Assembly: GCA_016871495.1 (NCBI GenBank)
Contig: VHDF01000005.1
Location: forward strand, 1 to 64,000
DNA: 64,000 nucleotides
DNA from: Verrucomicrobiota bacterium
GTDB taxonomy: Bacteria > Verrucomicrobiota > Verrucomicrobiia > Limisphaerales > VHDF01
Reading direction: 5' to 3'
Part shown: one piece after another, positions 52,589 to 62,673 of the stretch
Numbering within the stretch: the stretch's first letter is position 1
How the letters are laid out: the number at the start of each line of letters is the position of its first letter
The notes under the pieces: model-generated
What the model was told of the DNA's origin: nothing
The model's database searches: none
What the model saw: the letters and a program-made list of their open reading frames with translations, nothing else
Translations under genes and position numbers: made by a program

Positions 52589-53953
52589 ATGCCCTACAAG
52601 ATGATCCCATCAGCTTCCACACGGCATCCCCTCGACCGCCGGGCGTTTCTCAAGGGGATGGGCGGCATGGCGCTGGCTTTGCCCGTTCTGGACGCCATGG
52701 GCGAATCGGTGACCGACAAGACTCCACGCCGATTCTGCGCCCTTTACACCGCGAACGGCATGTCGCTTCCCAACAAGAGCCACGGCATCGATGAGTGGAG
52801 TTGGTTTCCCACCGCGGAACGGGAGGGTCAATTTGTGTTCGGAAAATCCACCGAACCGCTCGCTCCCTTTCGCCGCCAGCTCAGTTTCATGGGAGGGCTC
52901 TATCATCCGAACGGTCCGAAGACGGATCCCCACGTTTGCTCGGACATGTGGCTCACGGGCGCTCCCCTTCAAAACCCCAAACCGGGGACCTACAATTCCA
53001 CGGGGCTCGACCAAATCGTCGCCCTCCACACCAAGCAATACTGCCGCCAGCCTTCTTTGGTGCTTTCCATCGACGCAGGCACGGGTTTCCTCTCCCGCAC
53101 GGGCACCATCTCCTTCAACCTCGAGGGACGTCCGATTCCCGCGGAGAACAATCCCCGTCGCGTGTTCAACCGTCTTTTCCGGGCCGACCGGCAGTCCATC
53201 GAATCCGAGCGCGAAGCGCTGCGTCGTCGCATCAAACTCGTCGATGCGGTTTCCGAAAGCGCCCGATCGCTGCACCGGCGCCTGGGCCGGTCGGATCGGG
53301 AACGCATGGATCAATACCTGACTTCCCTCAGCGAAGTGGAATCGCGCTTGATTGCCTCCGAGCGTTGGATCGACGTCCCGCTCAAACCCCAGGACCATTC
53401 GCACTTGCGTTTGGACGCCACCAACGAAGGGGATCCGGCGGAGTATTACCAGGTGATGTTCGATCTGATCGCCCTGGCGTTTGACGCGGATATTACCCGA
53501 TCCGTGGCGTTCATGCTCAATCGGGAGGATGGCATGGGCATCAGCGACACCTTTCCCCTCAAACTGGGGTTGAAGCACACCCACCATAATCTTTCCCACG
53601 CGGGAGACAAAGACGGCCAACTTGCCTTTGCCCGCTATGATCTTTTCCTGAGTCAACAGATTGCGAGTTTCCTCGGCCGATTGAACCAATACTCCGACCG
53701 CCAGGGCAGCGTGCTGGACAATACCATCGTCCTTTATGGCAGCGGCGCCAGCACGACCCATTATCCGAAGAATCTGCCAACCCTGGTGGCTGGAGGCGCC
53801 AATATGGGCCTGCGCCATGGGGTGTTTTGGCGGCAAGGGGAAACGCGGATGTCCAATCTCTACCTCAGCATTCTGCGGTCCATGGAAATCGAAGTGGAAT
53901 CATTCGGGGATAGCACCTCGACGCTTTCGGGATCGATTTTCCGCAAAGTTTAA
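52589..53953 (+). CDS. DUF1552 domain protein
   Basis: A 454-residue protein of the DUF1552 family. A Tat-like N-terminus ([21 protein letters not shown]) leads to [41 protein letters not shown] (in two parts), [13 protein letters not shown], and [20 protein letters not shown] near the end. DUF1552 proteins usually pair with a DUF1592/1587 cytochrome-like partner; none is adjacent. The start is ATG 52589 or ATG 52601. Function is unknown, probably periplasmic. Confidence 0.9.
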   Translation: MPYKMIPSASTRHPLDRRAFLKGMGGMALALPVLDAMGESVTDKTPRRFCALYTANGMSLPNKSHGIDEWSWFPTAEREGQFVFGKSTEPLAPFRRQLSFMGGLYHPNGPKTDPHVCSDMWLTGAPLQNPKPGTYNSTGLDQIVALHTKQYCRQPSLVLSIDAGTGFLSRTGTISFNLEGRPIPAENNPRRVFNRLFRADRQSIESEREALRRRIKLVDAVSESARSLHRRLGRSDRERMDQYLTSLSEVESRLIASERWIDVPLKPQDHSHLRLDATNEGDPAEYYQVMFDLIALAFDADITRSVAFMLNREDGMGISDTFPLKLGLKHTHHNLSHAGDKDGQLAFARYDLFLSQQIASFLGRLNQYSDRQGSVLDNTIVLYGSGASTTHYPKNLPTLVAGGANMGLRHGVFWRQGETRMSNLYLSILRSMEIEVESFGDSTSTLSGSIFRKV

Positions 53954-54138
53954 ACTCCGCGATGGGGATGACCCCCTAAACGGGCGATTGACGGGAAAGG
54001 GGGAAAGAACACACGCTTTCCAACCAATCGCGATGCTCCTCATCACTAACTTCGTCCGTTTCCGGAAGGGAACAGGGCCGATACCAACATGTCGCTCGTG
54101 TTTCCTCCAGGGAATTGTATTTTAGCCCCGGTCAAGTT

Positions 54139-55005
54139 ATGAATGTGCATCCTCAGTCCTCTTCCGCCAGTTGGATTCGGGAAGCCCGCCCCTTTAAGCG
54201 TGGCTTTACCTTGATCGAACTCTTGGTGGTCATCGCCGTCATCGCCATTTTGGCGGGCATGCTCTTGCCCGCGCTCTCCAAGGCCAAGGAAAAGGGCCGG
54301 CAAGCCCGCTGTTTGAGCAACCTGCGTCAGATCGGAATCGGCACGACGCTTTACGCGGATGATCACCGGGAGCTTTTCCATCACACGCCCTCGGGAGGAT
54401 TTCCGAACCACGGGATGTGGTTCGCCAATCCGAGGAGCACGGTTCCTCTGGACGCCAACGATGGTCTGGCCTATTGGGGCGTGGCTTATACGCGTTATTT
54501 CGGCGGGACCAAGGAACACTATCGCTGTCCCAGCGCGAAGATTGTCGATCAATGGCGGGAGGACGGTCTCCGGTATCCGAAGGATTTCTGGCTGAATTCA
54601 ACCTACGGCATCAACTCCTTCATCAACGAACCACCGGACCCCAAGAATCCGTCGTCCCGTTTGCAAGGACCCCGGAAGATCTCCTCCCTCCAAAGCCCTT
54701 CCTCGACCATTTTTGCCCAGGACGCCGCGGAGCAACGGATGGATGGGGCGGATGACACCATTGGGCTCTGGCCTGGACGGAATCAAATCCTGGAGCAATG
54801 GATTGGGAATCCGCCGGGCCGTGGCGGGCTCGGCGCCGGCTTTTATGACGGATACAAGTTCGAATGGGAATGGTACCGGCACAACAAGACGTGCGCGACG
54901 CTTTGGGTGCCCGGACATGTATCCTCGATCAAGTTTAACGGATACAACAAGGGCGTGGACTACCGGTGGTACACGGGCGACACGCCTTTGGAACAACCGC
55001 GGTGA
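54139..55005 (+). CDS. Prepilin-like protein (pseudopilin family)
   Basis: A 288-residue protein with an [18 protein letters not shown] leader after about 20 basic and polar residues. [20 protein letters not shown] follows, as in the member at 9040. The globular part has a CPSAK motif near residue 130 but the C-terminal FADGHAE motif is absent ([20 protein letters not shown] instead), so it is a variant. It lies just upstream of the giant LamG protein, possibly as its partner. ATG 54139. Confidence 0.85.
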   Translation: MNVHPQSSSASWIREARPFKRGFTLIELLVVIAVIAILAGMLLPALSKAKEKGRQARCLSNLRQIGIGTTLYADDHRELFHHTPSGGFPNHGMWFANPRSTVPLDANDGLAYWGVAYTRYFGGTKEHYRCPSAKIVDQWREDGLRYPKDFWLNSTYGINSFINEPPDPKNPSSRLQGPRKISSLQSPSSTIFAQDAAEQRMDGADDTIGLWPGRNQILEQWIGNPPGRGGLGAGFYDGYKFEWEWYRHNKTCATLWVPGHVSSIKFNGYNKGVDYRWYTGDTPLEQPR

Positions 55006-55083
55006 TCTGATCTCCGAACCCGAGTGCGTGTAAAAATTTAGCGGTGTGAAATTCCGACCTCAAATCGACAACACAACAACCCT

Positions 55084-58000
55084 ATGAAACGACCCCAACG
55101 AACGACCGTGAGGCTGTCGGCGCTTGCGCTGATGGCCGCCGCGATTCCCGCCATGGCCCAGCAGACGGTCTGGCAGTGGGACTTTGACAACGGCAACCTC
55201 AACGCCACCATCGGCGGCGCGCTCCAATTTGGCGACGCTGCCACGGGGCAAGCCGCGAAATTCGGGACGACCACCAGTTTCGGCGTGCCCAACATCGGGG
55301 GCCTCGAAGCGCGCGTGATCCAGTTTCCCGCGTCCGTCGCACCCGCGGGCTTGTTGATGCCCACACCCGCGCCCAACGGAGGCGGATCCCTCGTGAACGA
55401 ATACACCGTGATCATGGATGTTCTGTTCACCGGTGCCGCTCATGGAAAAATTCGTCCTTTGGTTCAGACCGACGATGGCACGGCCACCGGACGCACCTCC
55501 TACTTCACGGTCGGTGCGAACAACGGACTGGGTGCCGGCACAGGGCCGTTCCAAGGATCCCTCGTCTCAAACTCCTGGCATCGCGTCGCCTTCGTGGCCG
55601 ATGCCACCACGCGCCGGATTCGCAAGTACGTGGACGGCGTGGAGGTCGGCGTTCAATCCGCAGGAACCGTGGACGGTTCGAACGCATTGACGCCCGCGGC
55701 CACCGTGGTGCTGTTCGGAGGAGAGGGGGAGAATATCGCCTCCGGATACGCCAACAGCATTCAGTTGCGCAATACCGCCCTGTCCGCCAAGCAGGTTCTG
55801 GCCCTGGGCAAGGCATCGGCCACCGGCATCCCCACCACGATCCCGCCGATTCCTTCCAATGTGGAGCAATGGATTCCGGCCGGGGAATTCGCCAATCGGA
55901 ACACCGAACTGGGAGCGGTCATCGACCCCGGCAGCACCACCATTCAAGATTCGACCATCGGTTTGAAACTGGACGGCACGGCGCTGGCCAGTCCGACGAT
56001 CTCCCGTTCAGGCGGGCTGATCAGGGTTTCGAAGCCCAATCCGGGACTCTTCGCTCCAGGCACCAAGCATAAGTTGGAACTGTCCTACACGGACAGTTTG
56101 GCGGGCGCGAAAACCCTCACCACGGAATTCACGGCGGCCTTGTTGTTCGAGGATTTCGAAAGCATCGTGCTGGGACCGCGAAAAGATGAAAACAACGCCA
56201 ACACGGAGCCCTTCGACAAGGGCTGGACCAACCGGCCTCCGACGGGGTGGACCATCGACAACAGCAAATTCCCGGCGGTCGTCATCTCGCCTGATAATCC
56301 GGACGATGATGGAGATGGTTTTGCGGACAACGACGGGCGCACCGAATGGGCAGGTTGGAGTTTCGCCAACAAAGATTTCTGGATCGCCGCCGATAATCAG
56401 ACCCGGGATCAGTTTTCCCTGGGCAAAGGAACCCTGGCCATCGCGGATCCGGACGAGTGGGACGACCTGGCTCACGCGGTTAGTTTGTTCAATTCCTTCT
56501 TGAAGACGCCCCCGGTTTCTTTGGAGGGCATCGCTCCAGGTGCTGCATTCCTCAAGTTCGATTCCAGCTGGCGTCCGGAAGGTGTCGATGATGCCAATGC
56601 GTCGAAATTTCCAACGGGCCCGAATGGCGAGGCCATCAACAACCAAACCGCGATCATTACGGTCAGCTACGATGGAAAAGCGCCCGTTCAAATCTTGAAA
56701 TGGGACAGCATCGCGGGGAGTCCGACCTTTCATCCGGATATGCAAAATGAGTCCGTCCTGATTTCTCTGAACAATCCGGTCGGGGCCAAATCGATGGTCA
56801 TCGAGTTCGCGCTGGTGGAAGGCGCCAATGACTGGTGGTGGGCGATCGACAATGTGGTGATCAATGCCGGCGCTTCGCCCCCGATCATTGCGCAGCAACC
56901 CAAAACGACTGAAGTCGAGGAAGGCAAGGCGGCAAGCCTGTCCGCCACCTTCACCGGTGAAGGATTGAGCTATCAATGGTTCAAGGGCCAGGGGGCGGGC
57001 AAAACTGCCGTGACAGGCGGAACCAGCGGCACGCTTTCATTCGCCGCTGCCAAGATCTCGGACTCGGGTTACTACACGCTCCAGATTAAGAATATTTCAG
57101 GCTCGGCCATGTCGATTCCCGTGCGATTGTCCGTGATCGCTGGCACCACCGGACGCGTGGCGCTGCTGACGGAGGACTTCGAAAAATCGCCCCTCGGACC
57201 CAACGTGGACGAAGGAGTGGCCGGCGACAAGGTTTGGACCAAAACCGCTCCCGAAGGGTGGTCCATCGATGACAGCAAAGTGCCGGGAGTCGGCACGGAT
57301 CAGGACGGCGTGACCGAATGGGCGGGTTGGAGTTTTGCCAATCGCCTTTGGTGGTCTCAAACCGCCGGAGATCAGGAACGGTCCAAGTTCACCAAGGGTG
57401 TGGGCGCCGTGGCCATCGCGGACTCGGACGAGTGGGACGATGTCGGCCATGCCCCCGGCAACATGGAGACGATCTTGAAGACGAAGGCCGTTTCCCTCGA
57501 AGGCATCAAAGCGGGCACGGTGGTTTTGAAGTTCGATTCCAGTTGGCGTCCGGAAACGCCCCAGCGAGCCAGTGTGATGGTCAGCTTCGATGGATCCGCG
57601 CCTGTTTCCATTCTCGATTACAATTCCGATCCGGCGAACGCGGACTTCCGCCCGGATGAAATGAATGAAACGATTTCGCTGGCCATCGCTAATCCAGCCG
57701 GCGCCAAGCAAATGGCGGTGCATTTCCGGTACTTCGAGACCCGCAACAATTGGTGGTGGGCGATCGACAACCTGTCGGTGCTTGGCGAGAAGGCTCCCGT
57801 GGGCGATCCATTGCTGGCCGACTTGGTGGCTTATCTGCCGTTCGACGGCGACGTGAAGGACGCCAGCGGTCGGAACAATAACGGCACGGCGGTCGGCAAC
57901 CCCGGTTTCGCCGCCGGCAAAGTCGGTGCGTCCGCCCTTTCCTTCACCTCGAAGAAGGATGGCAGTTCATTCAACTACGTGAGCCTGGGCACGCCGGCCG

Positions 58001-59892
58001 ATCTCGATTTCGGCACGGCCACCAGCTTCTCCGTGGCCTTCTGGGCCAAGCTGGCTCCCGGTTCGTGGACCGGCGACCCCTCGTTCCTGGCCAACAAGGA
58101 CTGGGGCAGCGGCAACAACCGCGGCTGGGTCATCGCCACCGACGGCGATGGACGTGTGCAATGGAACCTGGGCGGCAAGCTCGACAACACCAACGGTGAC
58201 CGCAAAGACTTTGATAGTCCAGGCGGCGTCTTCAGCGACGGTAATTGGCATCACATCGTGGTCTCCTTCAATCGCAATGGTACGGGCATCACTTATGTGG
58301 ATGGCAAGAAGTTCGCCAGTCGTGAAGCCACTCCCCGCACGGAGATCCCCATCGCCAGTCCGGCCAACAATTTGTCCACCCCAGCCGGCCAAGGCACCAG
58401 CATTGGCCAGGATGGCACAGGGAAGTACACCGACGGGGGCGGCGTGGGCATCGATAATGGGTTGATCGACGAGGTGGCGATCTGGCGCCGCGCCTTGAAT
58501 GAGACTGAAGCGGCAGCTGTCTTCGCCCGCGGTCAAAGCGGCGTGCCGGTAACCGGGGATCCTGTCCTGCGTGACTTGGTAGCCTATCTGCCCTTCGACG
58601 GCAACACTCAGGACGCCAGCGGACGCGGCAACAACGGCACCGCAGTCGGTGCTCCTGGTTTCGTGGCAGGCAAAGTCGGTTCCGGAGCTCTCTCCTTCAC
58701 CTCGAAGAAGGACGGTACCTCCTTCAACTATGTCACGTTGGGAAATCCCGCCGATCTGAATTTCGGTTCGAGCACGAGTTTCTCAGTGTCCTACTGGGCG
58801 AAGCTGGCCCCCGGCTCTTGGACGGGCGATCCCGCCTTCCTTTCGAACAAGGATTGGGGCAGTGGCAACAACCAAGGCTGGGTGATCGCGACGGATGGAG
58901 ACGGACGCCTCCAATGGAACCTGGGGGGCAAACTCGACAACTCCAACGGTGACCGCAAGGATTTTGACAGTCCCGGCGGTGTCTTCAGCGATGGCAACTG
59001 GCATCATATCGCCGTAACCTTCGACCGCGCAGGAGCAGGCATTGCTTACGTGGATGGAAAGAAGTTTGCCAGCCGCGAGGCAACGCCGCGTTCAGAGATT
59101 CCGATTGCCACTCCGGCGAACAACTTGTCCACCCCGGCCGGCAAATCGACCAACATCGGCCAGGACGGGACCGGCAAATACACCGATGGCGGTGGAGTCG
59201 GCGTGGACAACGGCCAGATCGACGAAGTGGCGATCTGGCGCCGTGTGCTCACCGCCCAGGAAGTCACGGCGGTGTTTGATCGCGGAAGCCGCGGCCAAAG
59301 CTTGAACGGCCCGGCCCCGGCGGAAGCCGTGAAATTCTCGAAAGTCAGTGTTTCGGGTGGCAACGTTTCGCTGGACCTGACCGGAGGGAAAGGGCCATTC
59401 CTGGTCCAAACCAAAGTCAGCCTGTCGGACGCGCAATGGATCAACCTGCTCACCACCCCGGATAGCAAGGTCGCGCTGCCTCAGTTGGCTCCGACGGGGT
59501 TCTACCGAATTCTGGAGCAGGCTTCAGCCAGTGTGGAATTATATCAGGCCACGCTTTCGGGCGCGGCGGAGAATCCTCCCGTGACCACGGGGGCATCGGG
59601 CAGGGCGCTGCTGTCGTTGGAAGGCGATCGCTTGATCTACATCGTGTATTACACGGGTCTTTCGGCCCCGGCGACCGCCGCCCATGTGCATGGCCCGGCG
59701 GATCCCAAAACCAACGCAGGAGTCATCTTCGCGCTGACTCCCGTCCAAGGCTTCGGAACTTCCGGGCTGTTGTTTGGCAGCCAAACCCTGACCGCTGAGC
59801 AGAAGGGCGGGTTGGCGGCGGGTGTCGGCTACATCAACATTCACACCTCGACCAATCCGGGTGGGGAGTTGCGCGGTCAGATCGTGAAATAA
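55084..59892 (+). CDS. Giant secreted LamG/Ig/CHRD surface protein
   Basis: A 1602-residue protein with signal peptide (ending AMAQQ). Residues about 25-230 are a concanavalin-type region. Two paired DFE-type segments start at about 355 (LLFEDFESIVLGP) and 697 (LLTEDFEKSPLGP), each closing on a NDWWWAIDN-like motif. An Ig-like domain lies at about 598-685. Two LamG-like domains follow at about 907-1150 and 1158-1405; they are near-identical tandem copies (DLVAYLPFDG, SFSVAFWAKLAPGSW, NWHHIVVSFNR). A CHRD domain ends it (about 1480-1602; LSGAAENPPVTTGA, NIHTSTNPGGELRG). Probably a cell-surface adhesin or structural protein. Confidence 0.85.
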   Translation: MKRPQRTTVRLSALALMAAAIPAMAQQTVWQWDFDNGNLNATIGGALQFGDAATGQAAKFGTTTSFGVPNIGGLEARVIQFPASVAPAGLLMPTPAPNGGGSLVNEYTVIMDVLFTGAAHGKIRPLVQTDDGTATGRTSYFTVGANNGLGAGTGPFQGSLVSNSWHRVAFVADATTRRIRKYVDGVEVGVQSAGTVDGSNALTPAATVVLFGGEGENIASGYANSIQLRNTALSAKQVLALGKASATGIPTTIPPIPSNVEQWIPAGEFANRNTELGAVIDPGSTTIQDSTIGLKLDGTALASPTISRSGGLIRVSKPNPGLFAPGTKHKLELSYTDSLAGAKTLTTEFTAALLFEDFESIVLGPRKDENNANTEPFDKGWTNRPPTGWTIDNSKFPAVVISPDNPDDDGDGFADNDGRTEWAGWSFANKDFWIAADNQTRDQFSLGKGTLAIADPDEWDDLAHAVSLFNSFLKTPPVSLEGIAPGAAFLKFDSSWRPEGVDDANASKFPTGPNGEAINNQTAIITVSYDGKAPVQILKWDSIAGSPTFHPDMQNESVLISLNNPVGAKSMVIEFALVEGANDWWWAIDNVVINAGASPPIIAQQPKTTEVEEGKAASLSATFTGEGLSYQWFKGQGAGKTAVTGGTSGTLSFAAAKISDSGYYTLQIKNISGSAMSIPVRLSVIAGTTGRVALLTEDFEKSPLGPNVDEGVAGDKVWTKTAPEGWSIDDSKVPGVGTDQDGVTEWAGWSFANRLWWSQTAGDQERSKFTKGVGAVAIADSDEWDDVGHAPGNMETILKTKAVSLEGIKAGTVVLKFDSSWRPETPQRASVMVSFDGSAPVSILDYNSDPANADFRPDEMNETISLAIANPAGAKQMAVHFRYFETRNNWWWAIDNLSVLGEKAPVGDPLLADLVAYLPFDGDVKDASGRNNNGTAVGNPGFAAGKVGASALSFTSKKDGSSFNYVSLGTPADLDFGTATSFSVAFWAKLAPGSWTGDPSFLANKDWGSGNNRGWVIATDGDGRVQWNLGGKLDNTNGDRKDFDSPGGVFSDGNWHHIVVSFNRNGTGITYVDGKKFASREATPRTEIPIASPANNLSTPAGQGTSIGQDGTGKYTDGGGVGIDNGLIDEVAIWRRALNETEAAAVFARGQSGVPVTGDPVLRDLVAYLPFDGNTQDASGRGNNGTAVGAPGFVAGKVGSGALSFTSKKDGTSFNYVTLGNPADLNFGSSTSFSVSYWAKLAPGSWTGDPAFLSNKDWGSGNNQGWVIATDGDGRLQWNLGGKLDNSNGDRKDFDSPGGVFSDGNWHHIAVTFDRAGAGIAYVDGKKFASREATPRSEIPIATPANNLSTPAGKSTNIGQDGTGKYTDGGGVGVDNGQIDEVAIWRRVLTAQEVTAVFDRGSRGQSLNGPAPAEAVKFSKVSVSGGNVSLDLTGGKGPFLVQTKVSLSDAQWINLLTTPDSKVALPQLAPTGFYRILEQASASVELYQATLSGAAENPPVTTGASGRALLSLEGDRLIYIVYYTGLSAPATAAHVHGPADPKTNAGVIFALTPVQGFGTSGLLFGSQTLTAEQKGGLAAGVGYINIHTSTNPGGELRGQIVK

Positions 59893-59938
59893 CGAAGGCC
59901 GTTCATGGATTTCCGGCCCCCGTGTGGGGGCTGGACCG

Positions 59939-59988
59939 GCGGGCTGCGGCGGCGCAACCGTGTGTCGCCCCGCAGCCCGCTTCTTTTT
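59939..59988 (+). terminator. Intrinsic terminator after the LamG gene
   Basis: The 11-bp stem GCGGGCTGCGG / CCGCAGCCCGC (59939-59949 and 59970-59980) encloses a 20-nt loop that can also fold, followed by TTCTTTTTC. It lies 47 nt after the stop and ends transcription of the 4.8-kb gene. Confidence 0.85.
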
Positions 59989-60144
59989 CCCGGTTTATCG
60001 TTGCGCCTTTTTGGGCGGTTATGGCTTCATTCCCCCCACGGCCAACGCGAACCGCAGCCATTGCCCGCCAACAACAAGGCGGGTTGGATTTGCGCGCGAG
60101 GGCTCGAAAGAACATGACGTTTGAAGTTCATGACACGGTGTCGA

Positions 60145-60408
60145 ATGAGAATCTACTACTCCGGGCGCGTTCAGGGAGTGGGATTTCGTTACGCCGTGAA
60201 AACACTCGCCCCAGGGTACGAATTGTCAGGAACAGTTCGGAACCTCGACGATGGGCGGGTGGAATTAGTCGCCGAGGGGAGCCGCGAGGAGTTGGATGCT
60301 TTTCGGGAAGGCGTAAAGAGTGCTGGAGTGGGGCAATTCATTCGAAACGAGGAAATCGTTTGGGAACCTCCGGTCGGGGGACTAAAGGGGTTTGAAATCA
60401 TTCGTTAG
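60145..60408 (+). CDS. Acylphosphatase
   Basis: An 87-residue protein of normal acylphosphatase length. It begins MRIYYSGRVQGVGFRYAVKT, containing the phosphate loop and catalytic R; TVRNLDDGRVELVAEG holds the catalytic N. It cleaves carboxyl-phosphate bonds. ATG 60145 matches the family start; an in-frame TTG at 60121 would add 8 residues. It is 18 nt from the phosphoesterase gene. Confidence 0.92.
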   Translation: MRIYYSGRVQGVGFRYAVKTLAPGYELSGTVRNLDDGRVELVAEGSREELDAFREGVKSAGVGQFIRNEEIVWEPPVGGLKGFEIIR

Positions 60409-60426
60409 TTCCGAGTCATCATCTCC

Positions 60427-61149
60427 ATGAAGTACGCCATTATTGCCGACATCCATGCCAATCTGGAAGCGTTGCAGGTGGTGCTGGATGATGCCCAGAA
60501 ATTGCGGTGCACGCACTATGCCTGCCTGGGAGATGTCGTCGGCTACAATGCCAATCCCAAAGAATGCCTCGACATCGTCCGCAACATGAACATGCCCTGC
60601 GTCAAGGGCAACCATGACGAACTGTGTTCGGCCGACACGGCCGCGGAAGGATTCAATCCGCACGCAGCCGAAGCGGTGAATTGGACACGAGAGCAACTGC
60701 CGGAGGAAGATCGCAAGTGGCTTCGCGATTTGAAGTACATCCGGCTGGTGGCCAGCTTTTCGATCGTGCATGCCACCTTGGACGCCCCCCAGCGTTGGGG
60801 TTATGTTTTCAGCAAGCTGGATGCCGCCGCGAGTTTCACGTATCAGAACACGGCGGTGTGTTTCCACGGCCATACCCATGTGCCGGTGGCGTTCATTCGG
60901 GATAGCGTCATTCGGAGCGGTAACTACACAAAGTTCCGCGTCGAACCCGGACGCAAATACTTCGTCAACGTCGGCAGCGTCGGGCAGTCCCGCGATGGGG
61001 TCGCCAAGGCCACGTATGTCGTCTACGATCTGGATGAAGGTTCCATCGAACTACGCCGGCTCGACTATGACATCGCCGTGACGCAGGAAAAAATTCTCAA
61101 AGCCGGCCTTCCTCCCCGATTGGCGGAACGGCTCGCTCTCGGGCGCTGA
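60427..61149 (+). CDS. Calcineurin-like metallophosphoesterase
   Basis: A 240-residue cytoplasmic protein with the YfcE/MPE pattern: YAIIADIHANLEALQ (DxH), HYACLGDVVGYNANP (GD), PCVKGNHDELC (GNHD), SIVHATLD and VCFHGHTHVPVAF (GHTH). These are the two-metal ligands. It probably hydrolyses a phosphodiester; substrate unknown. It follows the acylphosphatase gene by 18 nt. Confidence 0.92.
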   Translation: MKYAIIADIHANLEALQVVLDDAQKLRCTHYACLGDVVGYNANPKECLDIVRNMNMPCVKGNHDELCSADTAAEGFNPHAAEAVNWTREQLPEEDRKWLRDLKYIRLVASFSIVHATLDAPQRWGYVFSKLDAAASFTYQNTAVCFHGHTHVPVAFIRDSVIRSGNYTKFRVEPGRKYFVNVGSVGQSRDGVAKATYVVYDLDEGSIELRRLDYDIAVTQEKILKAGLPPRLAERLALGR

Positions 61150-61190
61150 CCTCCCCGAACCGCCGGGATGGACCCCTGGAAATTCGGGCG

Positions 61191-62279
61191 GTGAAAGTCC
61201 TGATTCTCAAGCCGAGTTCGTTGGGCGACGTGGTGCACGCACTCCCGGTCGCGCGACTGCTCAAACTCCAGTTCCCCCAGGCTGAAATCCATTGGTGGAT
61301 CCTGCGCGGATTGATGCCCTTGCTCGAGACGGATCCGGATCTCGACGTTCTCCATCCATTCGATCGCGAAGGGTGGTCCAATCCCTCCGTCTGGATGAGC
61401 GCCGCGTCCGGCTTGTCCGCCATGCGGCGGTCGCGCTACGAATGGGTGATCGACCTCCAAGGCCTGTTTCGCAGCGGCCTGATGTCCTGGCTCGCCGAAG
61501 GAGAATTGACCCTTGGACTCGATGATCATGGTGAGGGAGCGCGAGGGTTTTACGACGTGACGCTGACGCGCCCCAGCGCAACGACCCACGCGGTGGATTA
61601 CAACCTCACGGTTTGCCGGGCGTTGAACATCCCCGTGGACCGTCCCTTCGAGTGGCTGCCTCGACGTCCGCGCGTGGCGGAGACCGTGGCGAAGCAACTT
61701 GGCCGCCTGGGGTCGGGGAAAGTCATCGCGATCCAGCCCGGAGCGCGTTGGGAGACCAAGCGCTGGCCCATTGCATTCTTCGTCGAACTGGCCCGCAGGC
61801 TTCAGTCCGAACTCGGAGAGGTTCGTCTGCTGATCCTGGGGGGGGCGAATGAGCGAGGGCTGAGCGGGATGATTTCGCGGGCGAGCATCCCGGGATGCCA
61901 CGATCTTGCCGGCACGCTTTCCCTTCCCGAATTGGTGGAATGGATCCGGCTTTGCGATTTGCTCATTACCAATGACACAGGGCCCATGCATCTCGGCGCC
62001 GCCATGGACGTGCCAACCCTGGCGCTGTTTGGTCCCACGACTCCGTGGCGGACCGGCCCCTATGGGCAGATGGATCGCGTCCTGAGCCAGGCGACTCCTT
62101 GTGCGCCATGTTTTCAGGGAGTCTGCAACAACGCAATCGACTTGGCCTGTCTTCGTGGCATTTCCCCCGAACGAGTGGCTCAACGCGCGATCGAGATCCT
62201 GGAAGCACCCCGCCGAAGTTCACCTTGGGCAGCTCGGAGTTCATCGGCAAACTTCGAGGCGGCGCCCGGGGAAGCATGA
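61191..62279 (+). CDS. Glycosyltransferase family 9 (heptosyltransferase-like)
   Basis: A 362-residue GT-B enzyme starting with GTG. KVLILKPSSLGDVVHALPVA is the GT9 start. VIDLQGLFRSGLMSW, IAIQPGARWETKRWP and LLITNDTGPMHLGAAMDVPT, then LFGPTTPWRTGP, form the nucleotide-sugar site. CAPCFQGVCNNAIDLACL is the cysteine-rich end of LPS heptosyltransferases. It should add heptose or a related sugar to LPS core at the inner membrane. The final 20 residues may be repeat-derived. Confidence 0.92.
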   Translation: MKVLILKPSSLGDVVHALPVARLLKLQFPQAEIHWWILRGLMPLLETDPDLDVLHPFDREGWSNPSVWMSAASGLSAMRRSRYEWVIDLQGLFRSGLMSWLAEGELTLGLDDHGEGARGFYDVTLTRPSATTHAVDYNLTVCRALNIPVDRPFEWLPRRPRVAETVAKQLGRLGSGKVIAIQPGARWETKRWPIAFFVELARRLQSELGEVRLLILGGANERGLSGMISRASIPGCHDLAGTLSLPELVEWIRLCDLLITNDTGPMHLGAAMDVPTLALFGPTTPWRTGPYGQMDRVLSQATPCAPCFQGVCNNAIDLACLRGISPERVAQRAIEILEAPRRSSPWAARSSSANFEAAPGEA

Positions 62280-62293
62280 TTTTTAAACCTTAA

Positions 62294-62462
62294 CCCTTCC
62301 GACTAACTTGATGCTCAAGTTACTCACCATTCCGCACCCCCGCCCGGCGGAGTTCTTTTGCTAAAAGCGGCCATTGAACGTGGCAAAGATATGCAAACGC
62401 CTGGATGAGAAAGACATGAAGAAGCACGAGGCCTATCCTTGATGGATCTGGTCAGTGATTCG
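62294..62462. repeat. 'CCGACTAACTTGATG' 3'-end repeat, copy 3
   Basis: CCGACTAACTTGATGCTCAAGTTACTCACC (with hairpin AACTTGA/TCAAGTT), then CCCGCCCGGCGGAGTTC and GCAAACGCCTGGATGAGAAAGACATG to CCTATCCTTGATGGATC. It begins 14 nt after the glycosyltransferase stop. It is the reference for the inverted right half in copy 2. Confidence 0.75.
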
Positions 62463-62592
62463 TCTTCGGAGCGCGACGGTGCTGAAAGGCAGTCGCAGCA
62501 GACCGAGCAGAATCACTTCGTTGTTGGGGGACGAGTGCCCAGGGCAATCACGGCGTGCATGCGGATCTCCCGAGGTGTCCATGCACCTCGGT

Positions 62593-62673
62593 CCGGGAGG
62601 GCGGCGTTCCACCGCCGTCCCACCTTTTCAGAGGGTGATCAAGATGGGCTGCGGTGGAACGCAGCCCTCCCGG
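62593..62673. repeat. Inverted repeat pair CCGGGAGGGCGGCGTTCCACCGC
   Basis: CCGGGAGGGCGGCGTTCCACCGCC at 62593-62616 and CTGCGGTGGAACGCAGCCCTCCCGG at 62649-62673 are inverted copies of one about 24-bp unit (22 of 24 matching by eye). Between them lies a short AT-richer loop. The C-terminal codons of the minus-strand glycosyltransferase frame end within this element. Confidence 0.7.
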
